Shown piece by piece: positions 23,518-30,604 of a stretch of DNA of 30,604 nt. Under the pieces are notes generated by a model. It saw only the letters and a list, made by a program, of their open reading frames with translations. It was not told the origin of the DNA and searched no databases. How positions within the stretch are numbered: position 1 is the stretch's first letter; the number at the start of each line of letters is the position of its first letter. The translations under genes were made by a program, and so were the position numbers. This DNA is from JAUIAI01 sp049680625 (GTDB lineage: Bacteria; Pseudomonadota; Gammaproteobacteria; Burkholderiales; Burkholderiaceae_E), in contig JBAUID010000034.1 of assembly GCA_049680625.1 (NCBI GenBank), positions 1-30,604 of the forward strand, in the 5' to 3' direction.

Positions 23518-23927
23518 TCACGATTCAGTATTCGCACGACACCGGCAGCCGGATCAATTTCCAATGCGTCCCCGGTCTTGATCAGGGATGTGACGTCACC
23601 CCGCTCGAAGCGATCGCACATTGTCATATCGGCCAATGCCGCGCCCTGAGCAAGAATGGTGTTGGCATTGTTAAAAAGTATCGCCATCGGGGCAATGGCC
23701 CGCGACTTCATCTCATGCAACATCCATGCAGACGCCACCCCACCTTTGGCCGTGTTCAGGACAAGGATTTTGCCTTTGTATGACTGGCCGAACAATTGGT
23801 GTTGCTCCCGAGAAAACACGCCATTTATACGGTCCAAATCGTATCGCGCTGAGAAATTATCATTAGCCACCAGCGCTTCACCGGTAACTTTGGGGCCAAT
23901 ACCCTGATGACACTTGAGCACAATCAT
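23514..23927 (-). CDS. Aconitase X small (swivel) subunit
   Basis: This 137-residue protein is the separate swivel domain of two-subunit AcnX enzymes (DUF126). It has ALVANDNFSARYDLDRINGVFS near the start, and LNTAKGGVASAW at 58-69, where Ser66 corresponds to the active-site serine loop. The closing part is DALEIDPAAGVVRIL. It completes the active site of the large subunit. Its ATG overlaps the large-subunit TGA (ATGA), a tight coupling for a 1:1 complex. In bacteria, two-subunit AcnX has been characterised as a cis-3-hydroxy-L-proline dehydratase; other AcnX proteins use other substrates. Confidence 0.9.
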   Translation of the reverse strand: MIVLKCHQGIGPKVTGEALVANDNFSARYDLDRINGVFSREQHQLFGQSYKGKILVLNTAKGGVASAWMLHEMKSRAIAPMAILFNNANTILAQGAALADMTMCDRFERGDVTSLIKTGDALEIDPAAGVVRILNRD

Positions 23928-25153
23928 CCGACGATCTCCCCGGCTTGTGCCGATGCAACACAGGTTTCCATACTGGCCAATGCCGGCTGATAACCATAGC
24001 CGCCCAGTATGTTGACAATTTTTGCCGAGTTGCTGAGCAAACGTACCCAGCCATTGGCCTGACCAATTTCACGAGCGTACTGGTTATAAAAACACGTGCC
24101 TTCGAGCACTTTGCCGCCGGCTGCTTCGATGGTGCGAACCAGATCCATCCGGGTGGCATCGCCATACACCTGCGGTGAGGTGCAAACGAGCAGCGGCGAC
24201 TTCATGGTTTTGCCCCGCATCAATTCGGCTACCTGCTGCATCTCAACCAGGGACAACTGCGGCGCAGCAAATACAACAACATCAACCTTGTCTCCTTTGC
24301 CGCCAAAGGACGATCGCAGAGCATTAAGGTCGTCGCGGGTGATTTGTTCGGCGGGTAAATTCAGCCCGCCAACGTCAGCCAGACCCGGCGCTTCCGGTGT
24401 GATGCCAACGATATGAAACAACGGTGTTGACCCGAAGCTGGCCATTGCTGCGCCCATGTGTTTCATCTCATCGGAGGTGGGGACAGCATCTATGCCCTCG
24501 ATGACTGGCACCGCCCAGTAAGAACCAGCCATTCGCCCGATCACAGCGCCTAAAACGCCCCAGTCGGTCAGCTCTTTTGGCTGCTCACGAACCACAAAGC
24601 GCCGGGTGGCCCGTCGGTTTTCGTCGAGGTGCAGACCGTATCTCGGGGTTCTGCCCGTCAGGCCGGCCGCAAGGGCCGATGGACCCCCTTCAAAATTAGA
24701 GCGGGCTCCGCACACACTGTTGGAGTAAATCACCACCCCGGTATCGCCAAAGGCGACGTTATCCCCGAGAACCGGTGGCATGATGGTCTGATAGTTGACG
24801 CAAGTATTGGTCATCAGAATCCCCATGCGGGTGCACGCCGCAATCGTGCGACGATCGAGGTCTGCCATTGCTTCTGTCTGGCCCAGCGGAGAGTAATAGT
24901 TCAGGTCCACCCCACGCGGGTCGGTGAGCATCGGCACGCAGACCCGTGCGCCCTGGCCAGCCAGATTCTCCAGAAAGCCCACTCCAGCCTCACCGACTGA
25001 CTCGGGATCAACCATCATATGAGCCTGGCTGATCGGCACCAGGTCGGCCGCATCGAACATCCCGCCCACTTTTAACTGGTGATCGATTGCCCACCGTTTA
25101 GGCTCACCCAGCTCACCAGCCAGCATGGCCTTTTCTTCAGCGGACAGTTTCAT
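23924..25153 (-). CDS. Aconitase X catalytic (large) subunit
   Basis: This 409-residue protein is the AcnX catalytic subunit (DUF521). Three cysteines in the expected iron-sulphur positions are present: Cys118 (TNTCVNY), Cys148 (SNSVCGARSNFEGG) and Cys354 (GTCFYN). The pattern LKVGGMFDAADLVPISQAHMM and the C-terminal SAKIVNILGGYG are also typical. With the swivel subunit it would dehydrate or isomerise a hydroxy acid, cis-3-hydroxy-L-proline being the best documented bacterial substrate. The start at 25153 has GAGG about 9 bases upstream; the longer frame to 25210 does not. The pyrroline-2-carboxylate reductase that usually accompanies hydroxyproline use is not in the window. Divergent neighbour: the PobA-type hydroxylase, 75 bases away. 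Confidence 0.92.
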   Translation of the reverse strand: MKLSAEEKAMLAGELGEPKRWAIDHQLKVGGMFDAADLVPISQAHMMVDPESVGEAGVGFLENLAGQGARVCVPMLTDPRGVDLNYYSPLGQTEAMADLDRRTIAACTRMGILMTNTCVNYQTIMPPVLGDNVAFGDTGVVIYSNSVCGARSNFEGGPSALAAGLTGRTPRYGLHLDENRRATRRFVVREQPKELTDWGVLGAVIGRMAGSYWAVPVIEGIDAVPTSDEMKHMGAAMASFGSTPLFHIVGITPEAPGLADVGGLNLPAEQITRDDLNALRSSFGGKGDKVDVVVFAAPQLSLVEMQQVAELMRGKTMKSPLLVCTSPQVYGDATRMDLVRTIEAAGGKVLEGTCFYNQYAREIGQANGWVRLLSNSAKIVNILGGYGYQPALASMETCVASAQAGEIVG

Positions 25154-25228
25154 TGATAAAGACCTCAATTCGTGGCAATAAGACACAATGAATATATCGC
25201 AATCACCCAAACCGGTAGATACAGACTA

Positions 25229-26407
25229 ATGAGGTCAACCCGAACCCAGGTCATCATTATCGGCGGTGGACCGTCCGGCCTGATGCTCTCCCATATTCTT
25301 GCCCGCAACAAGATTGACTGCATTGTGCTTGAACGGTCATCACGCGCGCATGTATTGCAGCGTATTCGAGCCGGCGTGCTGGAAGATGGCACGGTGCAAA
25401 TGCTGCGCGAACACGACCTGGCCAAACGGCTGGATGCTGAAGGCAGCGTCCATAACGGCACCGGCATTGTCTGGGCCGGACATGAGCGATTTTTTATTGA
25501 CGTGATGAAGCACACCGGGCGCACGATGATGGCTTATGGACAGACCGCGATAACAGAAGACTTGTACGCAGCGCGAGACGCGGCGGGCGGGGCGATCATC
25601 GAGCAAGCGGCGGATGTGGCGCTGCACGACTGCGACACGGACAAGCCCTGGGTCAGCTATTTGAAAGACGGCCAGACCCATCGGATTGACGGTGAGTTTA
25701 TTGCTGGCTGCGATGGTTTTCACGGCGTCAGCCGGCAGTCGATTCCGGCATCTGTGCTCAAGACTTTTGAGAAAGTCTATCCGTTTGGCTGGCTGGGCAT
25801 CATGTCGCGTACCCCGCCAGTGCCAGAGATCATTTATGCCAATCATCCAAATGGGTTTGCGATGTGCTCACAGCGTAACCCAATGCTCAGCCGCTACTAC
25901 GTGCAGTGTCCGTTGACCGATACAACCGACAACTGGAGCGATGATCGCTTCTGGGCAGAACTGACTACCCGGATGGGGCCGGAAATTGCAGCTCAAATTC
26001 AAACCAGCCCTTCGATCGAAAAATCCATTGCGCCGCTGCGCAGCTTTGTTGCTGAACCAATGCGCTGGGGCCAGCTCTTTCTGGTTGGTGACGCCGCGCA
26101 CATTGTGCCGCCAACCGGAGCCAAAGGCTTGAACCTTGCCTTTTCTGATGTCTACTATCTGTCCAGGGCACTGACCGACTTTTATCGCAACGGCCGCGCC
26201 GACTACCTGGACGGATATTCAGAAACTGCATTGAAACGGGTGTGGAGTGCCACCCGATTGTCATGGTGGTTGACCAACTTGTTGCACCGGTTTCCGGATC
26301 AGACCGCCATTGATCAACGACTGCAGGAAAGTGAGCTCAGGTTCTTACAACGCAACGAAGATGCGCAACGCGCCCTTGCCATGCCATATGTCGGCGAGCC
26401 CTTCTAA
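25229..26407 (+). CDS. pobA: 4-hydroxybenzoate 3-monooxygenase (FAD-dependent)
   Basis: This 392-residue flavoprotein is close in length and sequence to PobA. It has the FAD motif GGGPSGLMLSHILA, the downstream RAGVLEDGTVQML, the DG motif GCDGFHGVSRQSIP and the second FAD motif LFLVGDAAHIVPPTGAKGLNLAFSDV. The substrate-contacting region reads CSQRNPMLSRYYVQ, retaining Ser, Arg and Tyr equivalents of the residues that hold the carboxylate and phenol. It converts 4-hydroxybenzoate to protocatechuate with NADPH and O2. The start at 25229 matches the PobA start, though the ribosome-binding site is weak. No ring-cleavage genes (pcaGH, ligAB) lie in the window. It is divergent from AcnX and convergent with the TRAP genes. 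Confidence 0.93.
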   Translation: MRSTRTQVIIIGGGPSGLMLSHILARNKIDCIVLERSSRAHVLQRIRAGVLEDGTVQMLREHDLAKRLDAEGSVHNGTGIVWAGHERFFIDVMKHTGRTMMAYGQTAITEDLYAARDAAGGAIIEQAADVALHDCDTDKPWVSYLKDGQTHRIDGEFIAGCDGFHGVSRQSIPASVLKTFEKVYPFGWLGIMSRTPPVPEIIYANHPNGFAMCSQRNPMLSRYYVQCPLTDTTDNWSDDRFWAELTTRMGPEIAAQIQTSPSIEKSIAPLRSFVAEPMRWGQLFLVGDAAHIVPPTGAKGLNLAFSDVYYLSRALTDFYRNGRADYLDGYSETALKRVWSATRLSWWLTNLLHRFPDQTAIDQRLQESELRFLQRNEDAQRALAMPYVGEPF

Positions 26408-26460
26408 AGAAGCACAGGCAGGAAGTACGACAATTTTTTGTCAGTCGGCAAAGAAGTAAA

Positions 26461-27816
26461 TTACCCGGATAAGTATCCGGGCAGCCAGAGTGTCAGAATC
26501 GGGAAAGACACCAGCAAAACGACACGCACCAATTCTGCTATGAAAAAAGGCATGACGCCAATAAATGTTTCGCGCATTGGTACGCCTTTTGCCATGGCCG
26601 AAATCACGAAGACGTTCATGCCAACCGGCGGCGTAATCAGGCCAAGCTCCACCACAATGAGCGCAAGAATACCGAACCAGATCTTCAAGTCTTCAGAGGT
26701 CATGCCAAAGCCGGCATCTGCCGCGGAAACATAATCGCCTCCGTTGATCTCAACCAGAACCGGCCAGAAGAACGGTACAGCCAGCAGAATCATCGACAAG
26801 CTGTCCATAAGCATGCCAAGCAGTATCAACGCAATCAGCAAGATAACCAGGATTGTCATTGGGGTTAAGCCAGATGCCCCCATCCACTCGGCAACCGCCT
26901 GCGGCACACCACCGCGCGACATAAAAATTTTCAGCATCTCCGCGCCAAGCAGAATCAGGTAGATCATGCCGGTGGTTTTGGCCGTTTCGAGCAAAGCGTC
27001 GCGAATTTCTGTAAACCCAACCTGGCGAGTGAGCGTCCCGTATAACCAAACCAGAGTGACCCCAATAGCTGCTGCCGGGGTGGGATTAAAAAAACCAAAA
27101 TAAATCCCACCAATGACTAACCCGAAAATCATAACAACAGGAATCACTTGAACAGTGGCCCGGATTCTTTCCGCACGACTGACCACATCCCCGGCAGGGC
27201 CGGACCCCGGGCGAAGCCGGACATAGATAGCGATTGTCAAAATAAACAGAATGACCGCGATGATGCCGGGGATCATTGCCGCCATGAACATCGTCACGAT
27301 ATTGGCCTCGACAATAACCGCGTAGATGACCAGGACAACCGATGGCGGAATAAGAATACCGAGCACTCCGCCAGCCGCCAGCGTGCCAGTAGCGAGCGAA
27401 TCGGCATAGCGATAGCGTTTCAGCTCGGGCAACGCAACCTGACCCATCGTAGACGCAGTCGCCAACGATGAACCGCAAACCGAACCAAATCCGGCGCAAG
27501 CCGCGATAGCCGACATCGCAACCCCACCGCGCATCCAGCCCAACCAGACCGATGCAGCGCGAAACAGCGCTTTACTCAAACCAGCTTTGGTAGCGATATT
27601 GCCCATCAGAACAAACATCGGCACCACACTCAAGTCGAAGATCGAGAATTGCCCGTAAGCGAGCGTCTTGAGCTGAGAGAAAAATATCGCGGGCCCGTTG
27701 AGAATAGTGACCCCGATGCCGCCGACAAGAATCATCGAGTAGGCGATTGGCATGCGCAACGCAATCAGCACCACAAGCAAGGCGAGCCCGGTAAAGCCTA
27801 CGGCCAGTGCATCCAT
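26461..27816 (-). CDS. dctM: TRAP transporter large permease (DctM)
   Basis: This 451-residue integral membrane protein has about 12 hydrophobic segments and the DctM pattern: RMPIAYSMILVG, then GFGSVCGSSLATASTMGQVALPELKRYRY, the GILIPPSVVLVIYAVIVE helix, and the late ELGLITPPVGMNVFVI. It is the ion-coupled transport subunit, driven by the Na+ gradient in characterised members. It follows the small permease after 7 bases. A 7-bp stem (CCCGGAT/ATCCGGG) overlaps its last codons and may end transcription. The substrate is set by DctP. Confidence 0.95.
   Translation of the reverse strand: MDALAVGFTGLALLVVLIALRMPIAYSMILVGGIGVTILNGPAIFFSQLKTLAYGQFSIFDLSVVPMFVLMGNIATKAGLSKALFRAASVWLGWMRGGVAMSAIAACAGFGSVCGSSLATASTMGQVALPELKRYRYADSLATGTLAAGGVLGILIPPSVVLVIYAVIVEANIVTMFMAAMIPGIIAVILFILTIAIYVRLRPGSGPAGDVVSRAERIRATVQVIPVVMIFGLVIGGIYFGFFNPTPAAAIGVTLVWLYGTLTRQVGFTEIRDALLETAKTTGMIYLILLGAEMLKIFMSRGGVPQAVAEWMGASGLTPMTILVILLIALILLGMLMDSLSMILLAVPFFWPVLVEINGGDYVSAADAGFGMTSEDLKIWFGILALIVVELGLITPPVGMNVFVISAMAKGVPMRETFIGVMPFFIAELVRVVLLVSFPILTLWLPGYLSG
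26464..26481 (-). terminator. Hairpin at the 3' end of dctM
   Basis: A perfect 7-bp stem, CCCGGAT (26464-26470) and ATCCGGG (26475-26481), closes a 4-base loop within the last dctM codons. The minus strand then reads TAATTTACTTCTTT, only partly T-rich. It is a weak candidate terminator facing the convergent pobA end. Confidence 0.4.
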
Positions 27817-27823
27817 AGTCGGG

Positions 27824-28315
27824 CTAGATCTGCCGGTAGTGTTGAATAAGGGTCACCAGGCTGCAAACGGCCAGCAGCACCAGCGACACGAGAACTGGCA
27901 ACCAGCCTATCCAGTTCGGAAACTGTAAAACCGCCGTTTCGTACCCGTATTCTTTTTGGTCCAACATTCCCGCATACATTCGCCAGGCTACGAGCAAAGA
28001 AAAAGCAAGCGCCACCACGGACGCAATCAGGGACAACACAGCCACTGTTCGAGGCGACGCATTCGATGTAAAGATATCAGCGGTCACATTCGCACCGGTT
28101 AGCTGGCAATAGGGCAGGAAAGCAAACGCGGCAATGGCCACCCCTATTTCGGTCATTTCAAAGTCACCCGGGAAAGGCATGCCAAACTGGTTGCCGATTA
28201 CCGACCAGGTGTGCATCAGGACAACCAGCAGCAGGACAACCCCGCCGGCCAGCGCCCAGCCGGATGCAAGCCTGTGAACCAGTCGGTACAGCGGGTGAGT
28301 TTCGGTTGATTGCAT
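27824..28315 (-). CDS. dctQ: TRAP transporter small permease (DctQ)
   Basis: This 163-residue protein has four membrane segments, at about residues 20-38, 55-73, 93-112 and 138-158. The inter-helix stretch GDFEMTEIGVAIAAFAFLPYCQLTGANVTADIF is typical of DctQ. It pairs with the large permease and the two stop/start codons are only 7 bases apart. The ATG at 28315 lacks a strong ribosome-binding site, and no better alternative start is visible. Confidence 0.92.
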   Translation of the reverse strand: MQSTETHPLYRLVHRLASGWALAGGVVLLLVVLMHTWSVIGNQFGMPFPGDFEMTEIGVAIAAFAFLPYCQLTGANVTADIFTSNASPRTVAVLSLIASVVALAFSLLVAWRMYAGMLDQKEYGYETAVLQFPNWIGWLPVLVSLVLLAVCSLVTLIQHYRQI

Positions 28316-28363
28316 GATGCGCAGAACGGAATTCCGGGTGCTCGGACACGCCGGGCACCCGGC

Positions 28364-28385
28364 AAAAAGGGCGCTGGAAACGCCC
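28364..28385 (-). terminator. Intercistronic terminator/attenuator between dctP and dctQ
   Basis: On the minus strand GGGCG, a 7-base loop (TTTCCAG) and CGCCC are followed directly by TTTTT. It lies 24 bases past the dctP stop and should allow more binding protein than membrane subunits to be made. A second GC-rich palindrome (CCGGGTGCCCGG) follows it. Confidence 0.65.
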
Positions 28386-28408
28386 GGGATACGCCCGATT
28401 AAACCGAT

Positions 28409-29452
28409 TTACCGGGCATTTTTTGCTGACAGTGCACGGGCTTTGGTTACCAGGGCAGCGCCGTCAATGCCTTTACTCTCGACTTCACTTACCCAGCGGC
28501 TGACAACAGGCTCAAGCGTGTCCATGAATACCTTGGTCTCTTGCTGGGTCAGGGTAATGTGTTTCTTGCCGGCCTTAACTGCCAGACCTATGCCAAAGTC
28601 GTCACCAGCGCGCCAGTACTCGCCAACCTTCGCCCACCAGTCACGGCCTGACGCATCCTTAAAAGCCTTCTTGATATCATCCGGTAGCCCTTTCCAACGA
28701 TTTGCATTCATCGAAACCTGGAAGGTTGTGGTGCCCAGGCGGGTTTTATCAACACCTTCAATGAAGTAGTTGATCTGGTTTTGCAGCTTCAGCGGCGGAA
28801 TGATTTCCCAGGGCAGCAAGGTGCCATCAATTGTTTTCTTGGACAATGCGGTTGGCACTTCAGGAACCGGGGTTGCCAGCGGCGAGGCGCCCAGGGCTTC
28901 AATAACCCAGGCCCCTGTGCGGGTTGGAATACGCATTTTCATGCCAGCCATATCGGCAGGGCTGCGCACTTCTTTGTCGACCGTCATGATTGCCTGCCCG
29001 GCGTGAACATGCAGCCACATGACTTCAACACCTTTGTACTCTTGCTTCAGGTCACTTTCGAACATGTCGTACATGGACAGGTTGGTTGCCACGGTGTTGT
29101 TGGTATATACCCCTGGCAATTCAAACACCTCGGTTCTGGGGAACAAGCCCGGGGTATAGCCGTTAACTGTCCAGACAATGTCGACAACACCGTCGCGGGC
29201 CTGCTGAATCAACTCCGGTGGTTTTCCGCCCAGCGACATTGACGGGAAGATCTCGATCTTGACCTTGCCAGCGGAATTCTTCTCGACCTGTCGTGCCCAG
29301 GGTTCCAACATGTTTTTATGGGCGGGCGACTTCGCCGACAGTAAATGGTGCAGCTTGAAACTATGCTCCTGGGCCTGGGCCGTTACCGGCGACAGAGTCG
29401 TTAGAGTAGCCATTACGCCACCGGCCAGGATGCCTTTGAATCGATTTGTCAT
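28409..29452 (-). CDS. dctP: TRAP transporter substrate-binding protein (DctP)
   Basis: This 347-residue protein has an N-terminal signal peptide of about 27 residues (ILAGGVMATLTTLSPVTAQA), then the DctP fold: SFKLHHLLSAKSPAHKN, GKVKIEIFPSMSLGG, DGVVDIVWTVNGYTPGLFPRTEVFELPG and DMAGMKMRIPTRTGAWVIEALGASP. Arg174 in MKMRIP is the position that holds the ligand carboxylate in most DctP proteins, so an organic acid is expected. The start at 29452 has GGAG 7 bases upstream. A 25-bp palindrome lies about 115 bases before it. An aromatic or hydroxy-acid ligand would fit the nearby PobA and AcnX but is not shown by the sequence. Confidence 0.95.
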   Translation of the reverse strand: MTNRFKGILAGGVMATLTTLSPVTAQAQEHSFKLHHLLSAKSPAHKNMLEPWARQVEKNSAGKVKIEIFPSMSLGGKPPELIQQARDGVVDIVWTVNGYTPGLFPRTEVFELPGVYTNNTVATNLSMYDMFESDLKQEYKGVEVMWLHVHAGQAIMTVDKEVRSPADMAGMKMRIPTRTGAWVIEALGASPLATPVPEVPTALSKKTIDGTLLPWEIIPPLKLQNQINYFIEGVDKTRLGTTTFQVSMNANRWKGLPDDIKKAFKDASGRDWWAKVGEYWRAGDDFGIGLAVKAGKKHITLTQQETKVFMDTLEPVVSRWVSEVESKGIDGAALVTKARALSAKNAR

Positions 29453-29566
29453 TGTTATCTCCAATGGTATTCAAGAATTCTTTTGCTGACAGTTTTACTG
29501 GCAGCTTTTGTTCACGGCTAACCAACTTAATCACGACAGACTGGCGAACGCGCCGGTCTGGCAGCA

Positions 29567-29591
29567 GTTTAGTTATGATATATAACTAAAC
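29567..29591 (-). promoter_or_regulatory. Palindromic operator upstream of the TRAP genes
   Basis: GTTTAGTTAT (29567-29576) and ATAACTAAAC (29582-29591) are perfect 10-bp arms with a 5-base spacer. The minus-strand centre is TATATATCATA, which could also hold a -10 element. AT-rich palindromes of this kind are bound by MarR or GntR-type regulators. No regulator gene for this operon lies in the window. Confidence 0.7.
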
Positions 29592-29884
29592 GTAGTGTAC
29601 GGCAAATCCCATGTGAATGTATAGCCACCGACCCACAGAAAACGCCTTGGTAGATTGGCTAATTTCATTGGCTCTGGTTCGTTGCACCTGCGCATTGCTT
29701 AGCTTGCTATCGTGGCCCAAAGACTCCCAATCTGTTGACGCATCGGTTGCGCAAAACAGCAAACCGTCGAATCGGGCCAACAATTAACAGGTAGTTCATA
29801 ACCCGACCCGAGGCACGGCCTTTCCTTGTTGGCAATGGCAAGGCCGTGATATAGAGGTCGAAGCTGATATCAAGGGTCCGACCA

Positions 29885-30376
29885 ATGAATATTGAATTAC
29901 CGCGCCAACAACTGGTGCGCCGGCAACTTATTTTGTCGTTACTACTATCGAGTTTGTGGACACCCGCAACCCGATTGCGCGCCGAACAAAGCTTCACAGT
30001 AGATGTATGGAAAAGCCCAACCTGTGGCTGCTGCAAAGACTGGGTAGCCCACCTCAAAGACAATGGCTTTAGGGTGACCACCCATGACACAGGCAACAGT
30101 GCCATGCGAGAAAAACTGGGAATGCCCAGACAATACGGCTCATGCCATACCGCCCGGGTTGGCGGATACGTTATTGAAGGCCACGTTCCGGCCGCTGATG
30201 TCATTCGACTGCTAAAGGATAGGCCCAGAGCCGTTGGCCTGGCGGTTCCCGGCATGCCGGTTGGATCCCCTGGTATGGATGGCCCGGCGTACGGCGGGCA
30301 GCAGGATGCCTACGACGTCGTTTTGGTTAAACAAGACAAGACAGCCAGCATCTTTCAGGCTTATCCTGGCAAGTAA
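29885..30376 (+). CDS. Exported DUF411 metal-binding protein
   Basis: This 163-residue protein begins with a signal-peptide-like stretch (residues 10-33, RRQLILSLLLSSLWTPATRLRA). The mature part is DUF411: VDVWKSPTCGCCKDWVAHLKDNGF, then SCHTARVGGYVIEGHVPAADVIRLL and GLAVPGMPVGSPGMDG. The CGCC cluster, the SCHT cysteine-histidine pair and the Met-rich end are the presumed metal ligands; relatives sit beside copper-resistance genes. No copper exporter is visible in the window. The start at 29885 has AGGG about 8 bases upstream. The 293 bases before it hold no supported gene. Confidence 0.87.
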   Translation: MNIELPRQQLVRRQLILSLLLSSLWTPATRLRAEQSFTVDVWKSPTCGCCKDWVAHLKDNGFRVTTHDTGNSAMREKLGMPRQYGSCHTARVGGYVIEGHVPAADVIRLLKDRPRAVGLAVPGMPVGSPGMDGPAYGGQQDAYDVVLVKQDKTASIFQAYPGK

Positions 30377-30474
30377 GCGCGGGTGTTCGCGCACATTGCG
30401 TGGTCACGTACTTGGAAACAGGCAAATTGAGTAGCAGGGCATAGCATTAATTATCAATTCTGACTGCGAGCATC

Positions 30475-30604
30475 ATGATGAGAATTAACTTTTCCAACCA
30501 ACGATTTGTTCCGATCCACGCCGGGCCGATTAAGTCCTTCAACTTCTCCAGCCCCACCATTTTGACCGGCGGCGCCGTTACTTCCGTTGGGGCGTTATTT
30601 GGCT
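30475..30604 (+). CDS. Start of an unidentified protein, cut by the window edge
   Basis: An ATG pair at 30475 and 30478 opens a frame that stays open to the window end, reading MMRINFSNQRFVPIHAGPIK and onward to a Gly/Ala/Val-rich segment (LTGGAVTSVGALFG). There is no strong ribosome-binding site and no recognisable family. With only 43 codons visible, coding status is uncertain. Confidence 0.35.
   Translation, partial: MMRINFSNQRFVPIHAGPIKSFNFSSPTILTGGAVTSVGALFG

Noticed and set aside
25340..25846. 168-codon minus-strand frame opposite pobA
   Set aside because: Antisense to a highly conserved pobA; no start signal.
29586..29783. 65-codon minus-strand frame before the DUF411 gene
   Set aside because: No ribosome-binding site and no family similarity. 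It also overlaps the TRAP operator region.

Overview
The window reads as a chromosomal segment of a heterotrophic, probably marine or aquatic proteobacterium, most likely a gammaproteobacterium. The basis is the gene families present: a phosphonate-type ABC transporter, a TRAP transporter, HtpX, a YajD-type nuclease, a MocR regulator and a GGDEF-EAL protein. It is moderately GC-rich, starts mostly with ATG plus some GTG and TTG, and has clear Shine-Dalgarno sites. I see no rRNA, tRNA, CRISPR array, insertion sequence or phage gene. The taxonomic call is an inference.

Layout. 1-5929: a truncated isochorismatase-family hydrolase, an SDR oxidoreductase, a membrane GGDEF-EAL protein split by a frameshift, and two divergent aldo/keto reductases. 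5992-10544: an alpha/beta hydrolase downstream of a phosphonate-type importer in the order phnD-phnC-phnE-phnE (minus strand), with a stem-loop after phnD and inverted repeats before it. 10680-14453: a VOC protein divergent from a TetR regulator, with two perfect palindromes in the shared promoter; then an epoxide-hydrolase-like enzyme divergent from an exported PQQ-type sugar dehydrogenase. 14681-15630: the decayed remains of a two-component module (receiver plus kinase fragments) running in frame into a YajD-like HNH protein. 15722-20316: a Ca2+/Na+ antiporter broken by a frameshift, htpX, an N-acyl-D-amino-acid deacylase and a small membrane protein with a good terminator.

20711-23517: a MocR-type regulator divergent from a PhzF isomerase, followed by a DUF1127 protein. 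Their promoter holds four copies of a 9-bp box at helical spacing, and the MocR gene is preceded by a short, well-primed reading frame that overlaps its start codon. 23514-29452: a catabolic block with the two AcnX subunits, a PobA-type 4-hydroxybenzoate hydroxylase (divergent), and a complete TRAP importer (dctP-dctQ-dctM) with an intercistronic terminator and an upstream 25-bp palindrome. The right end carries an exported DUF411 metal-binding protein and the start of an unidentified gene.

The likely biology is scavenging: uptake of organophosphorus compounds, uptake and oxidation of organic (possibly aromatic or hydroxyproline-like) acids, and deacylation of D-amino-acid derivatives, each under local control. 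The points most worth checking are the MocR/PhzF operator with its leader frame, the two-component/YajD scar, and whether AcnX, PobA and the TRAP importer serve one substrate. Two genes carry apparent one-base frameshifts, so sequence error should be excluded before either is called a pseudogene.
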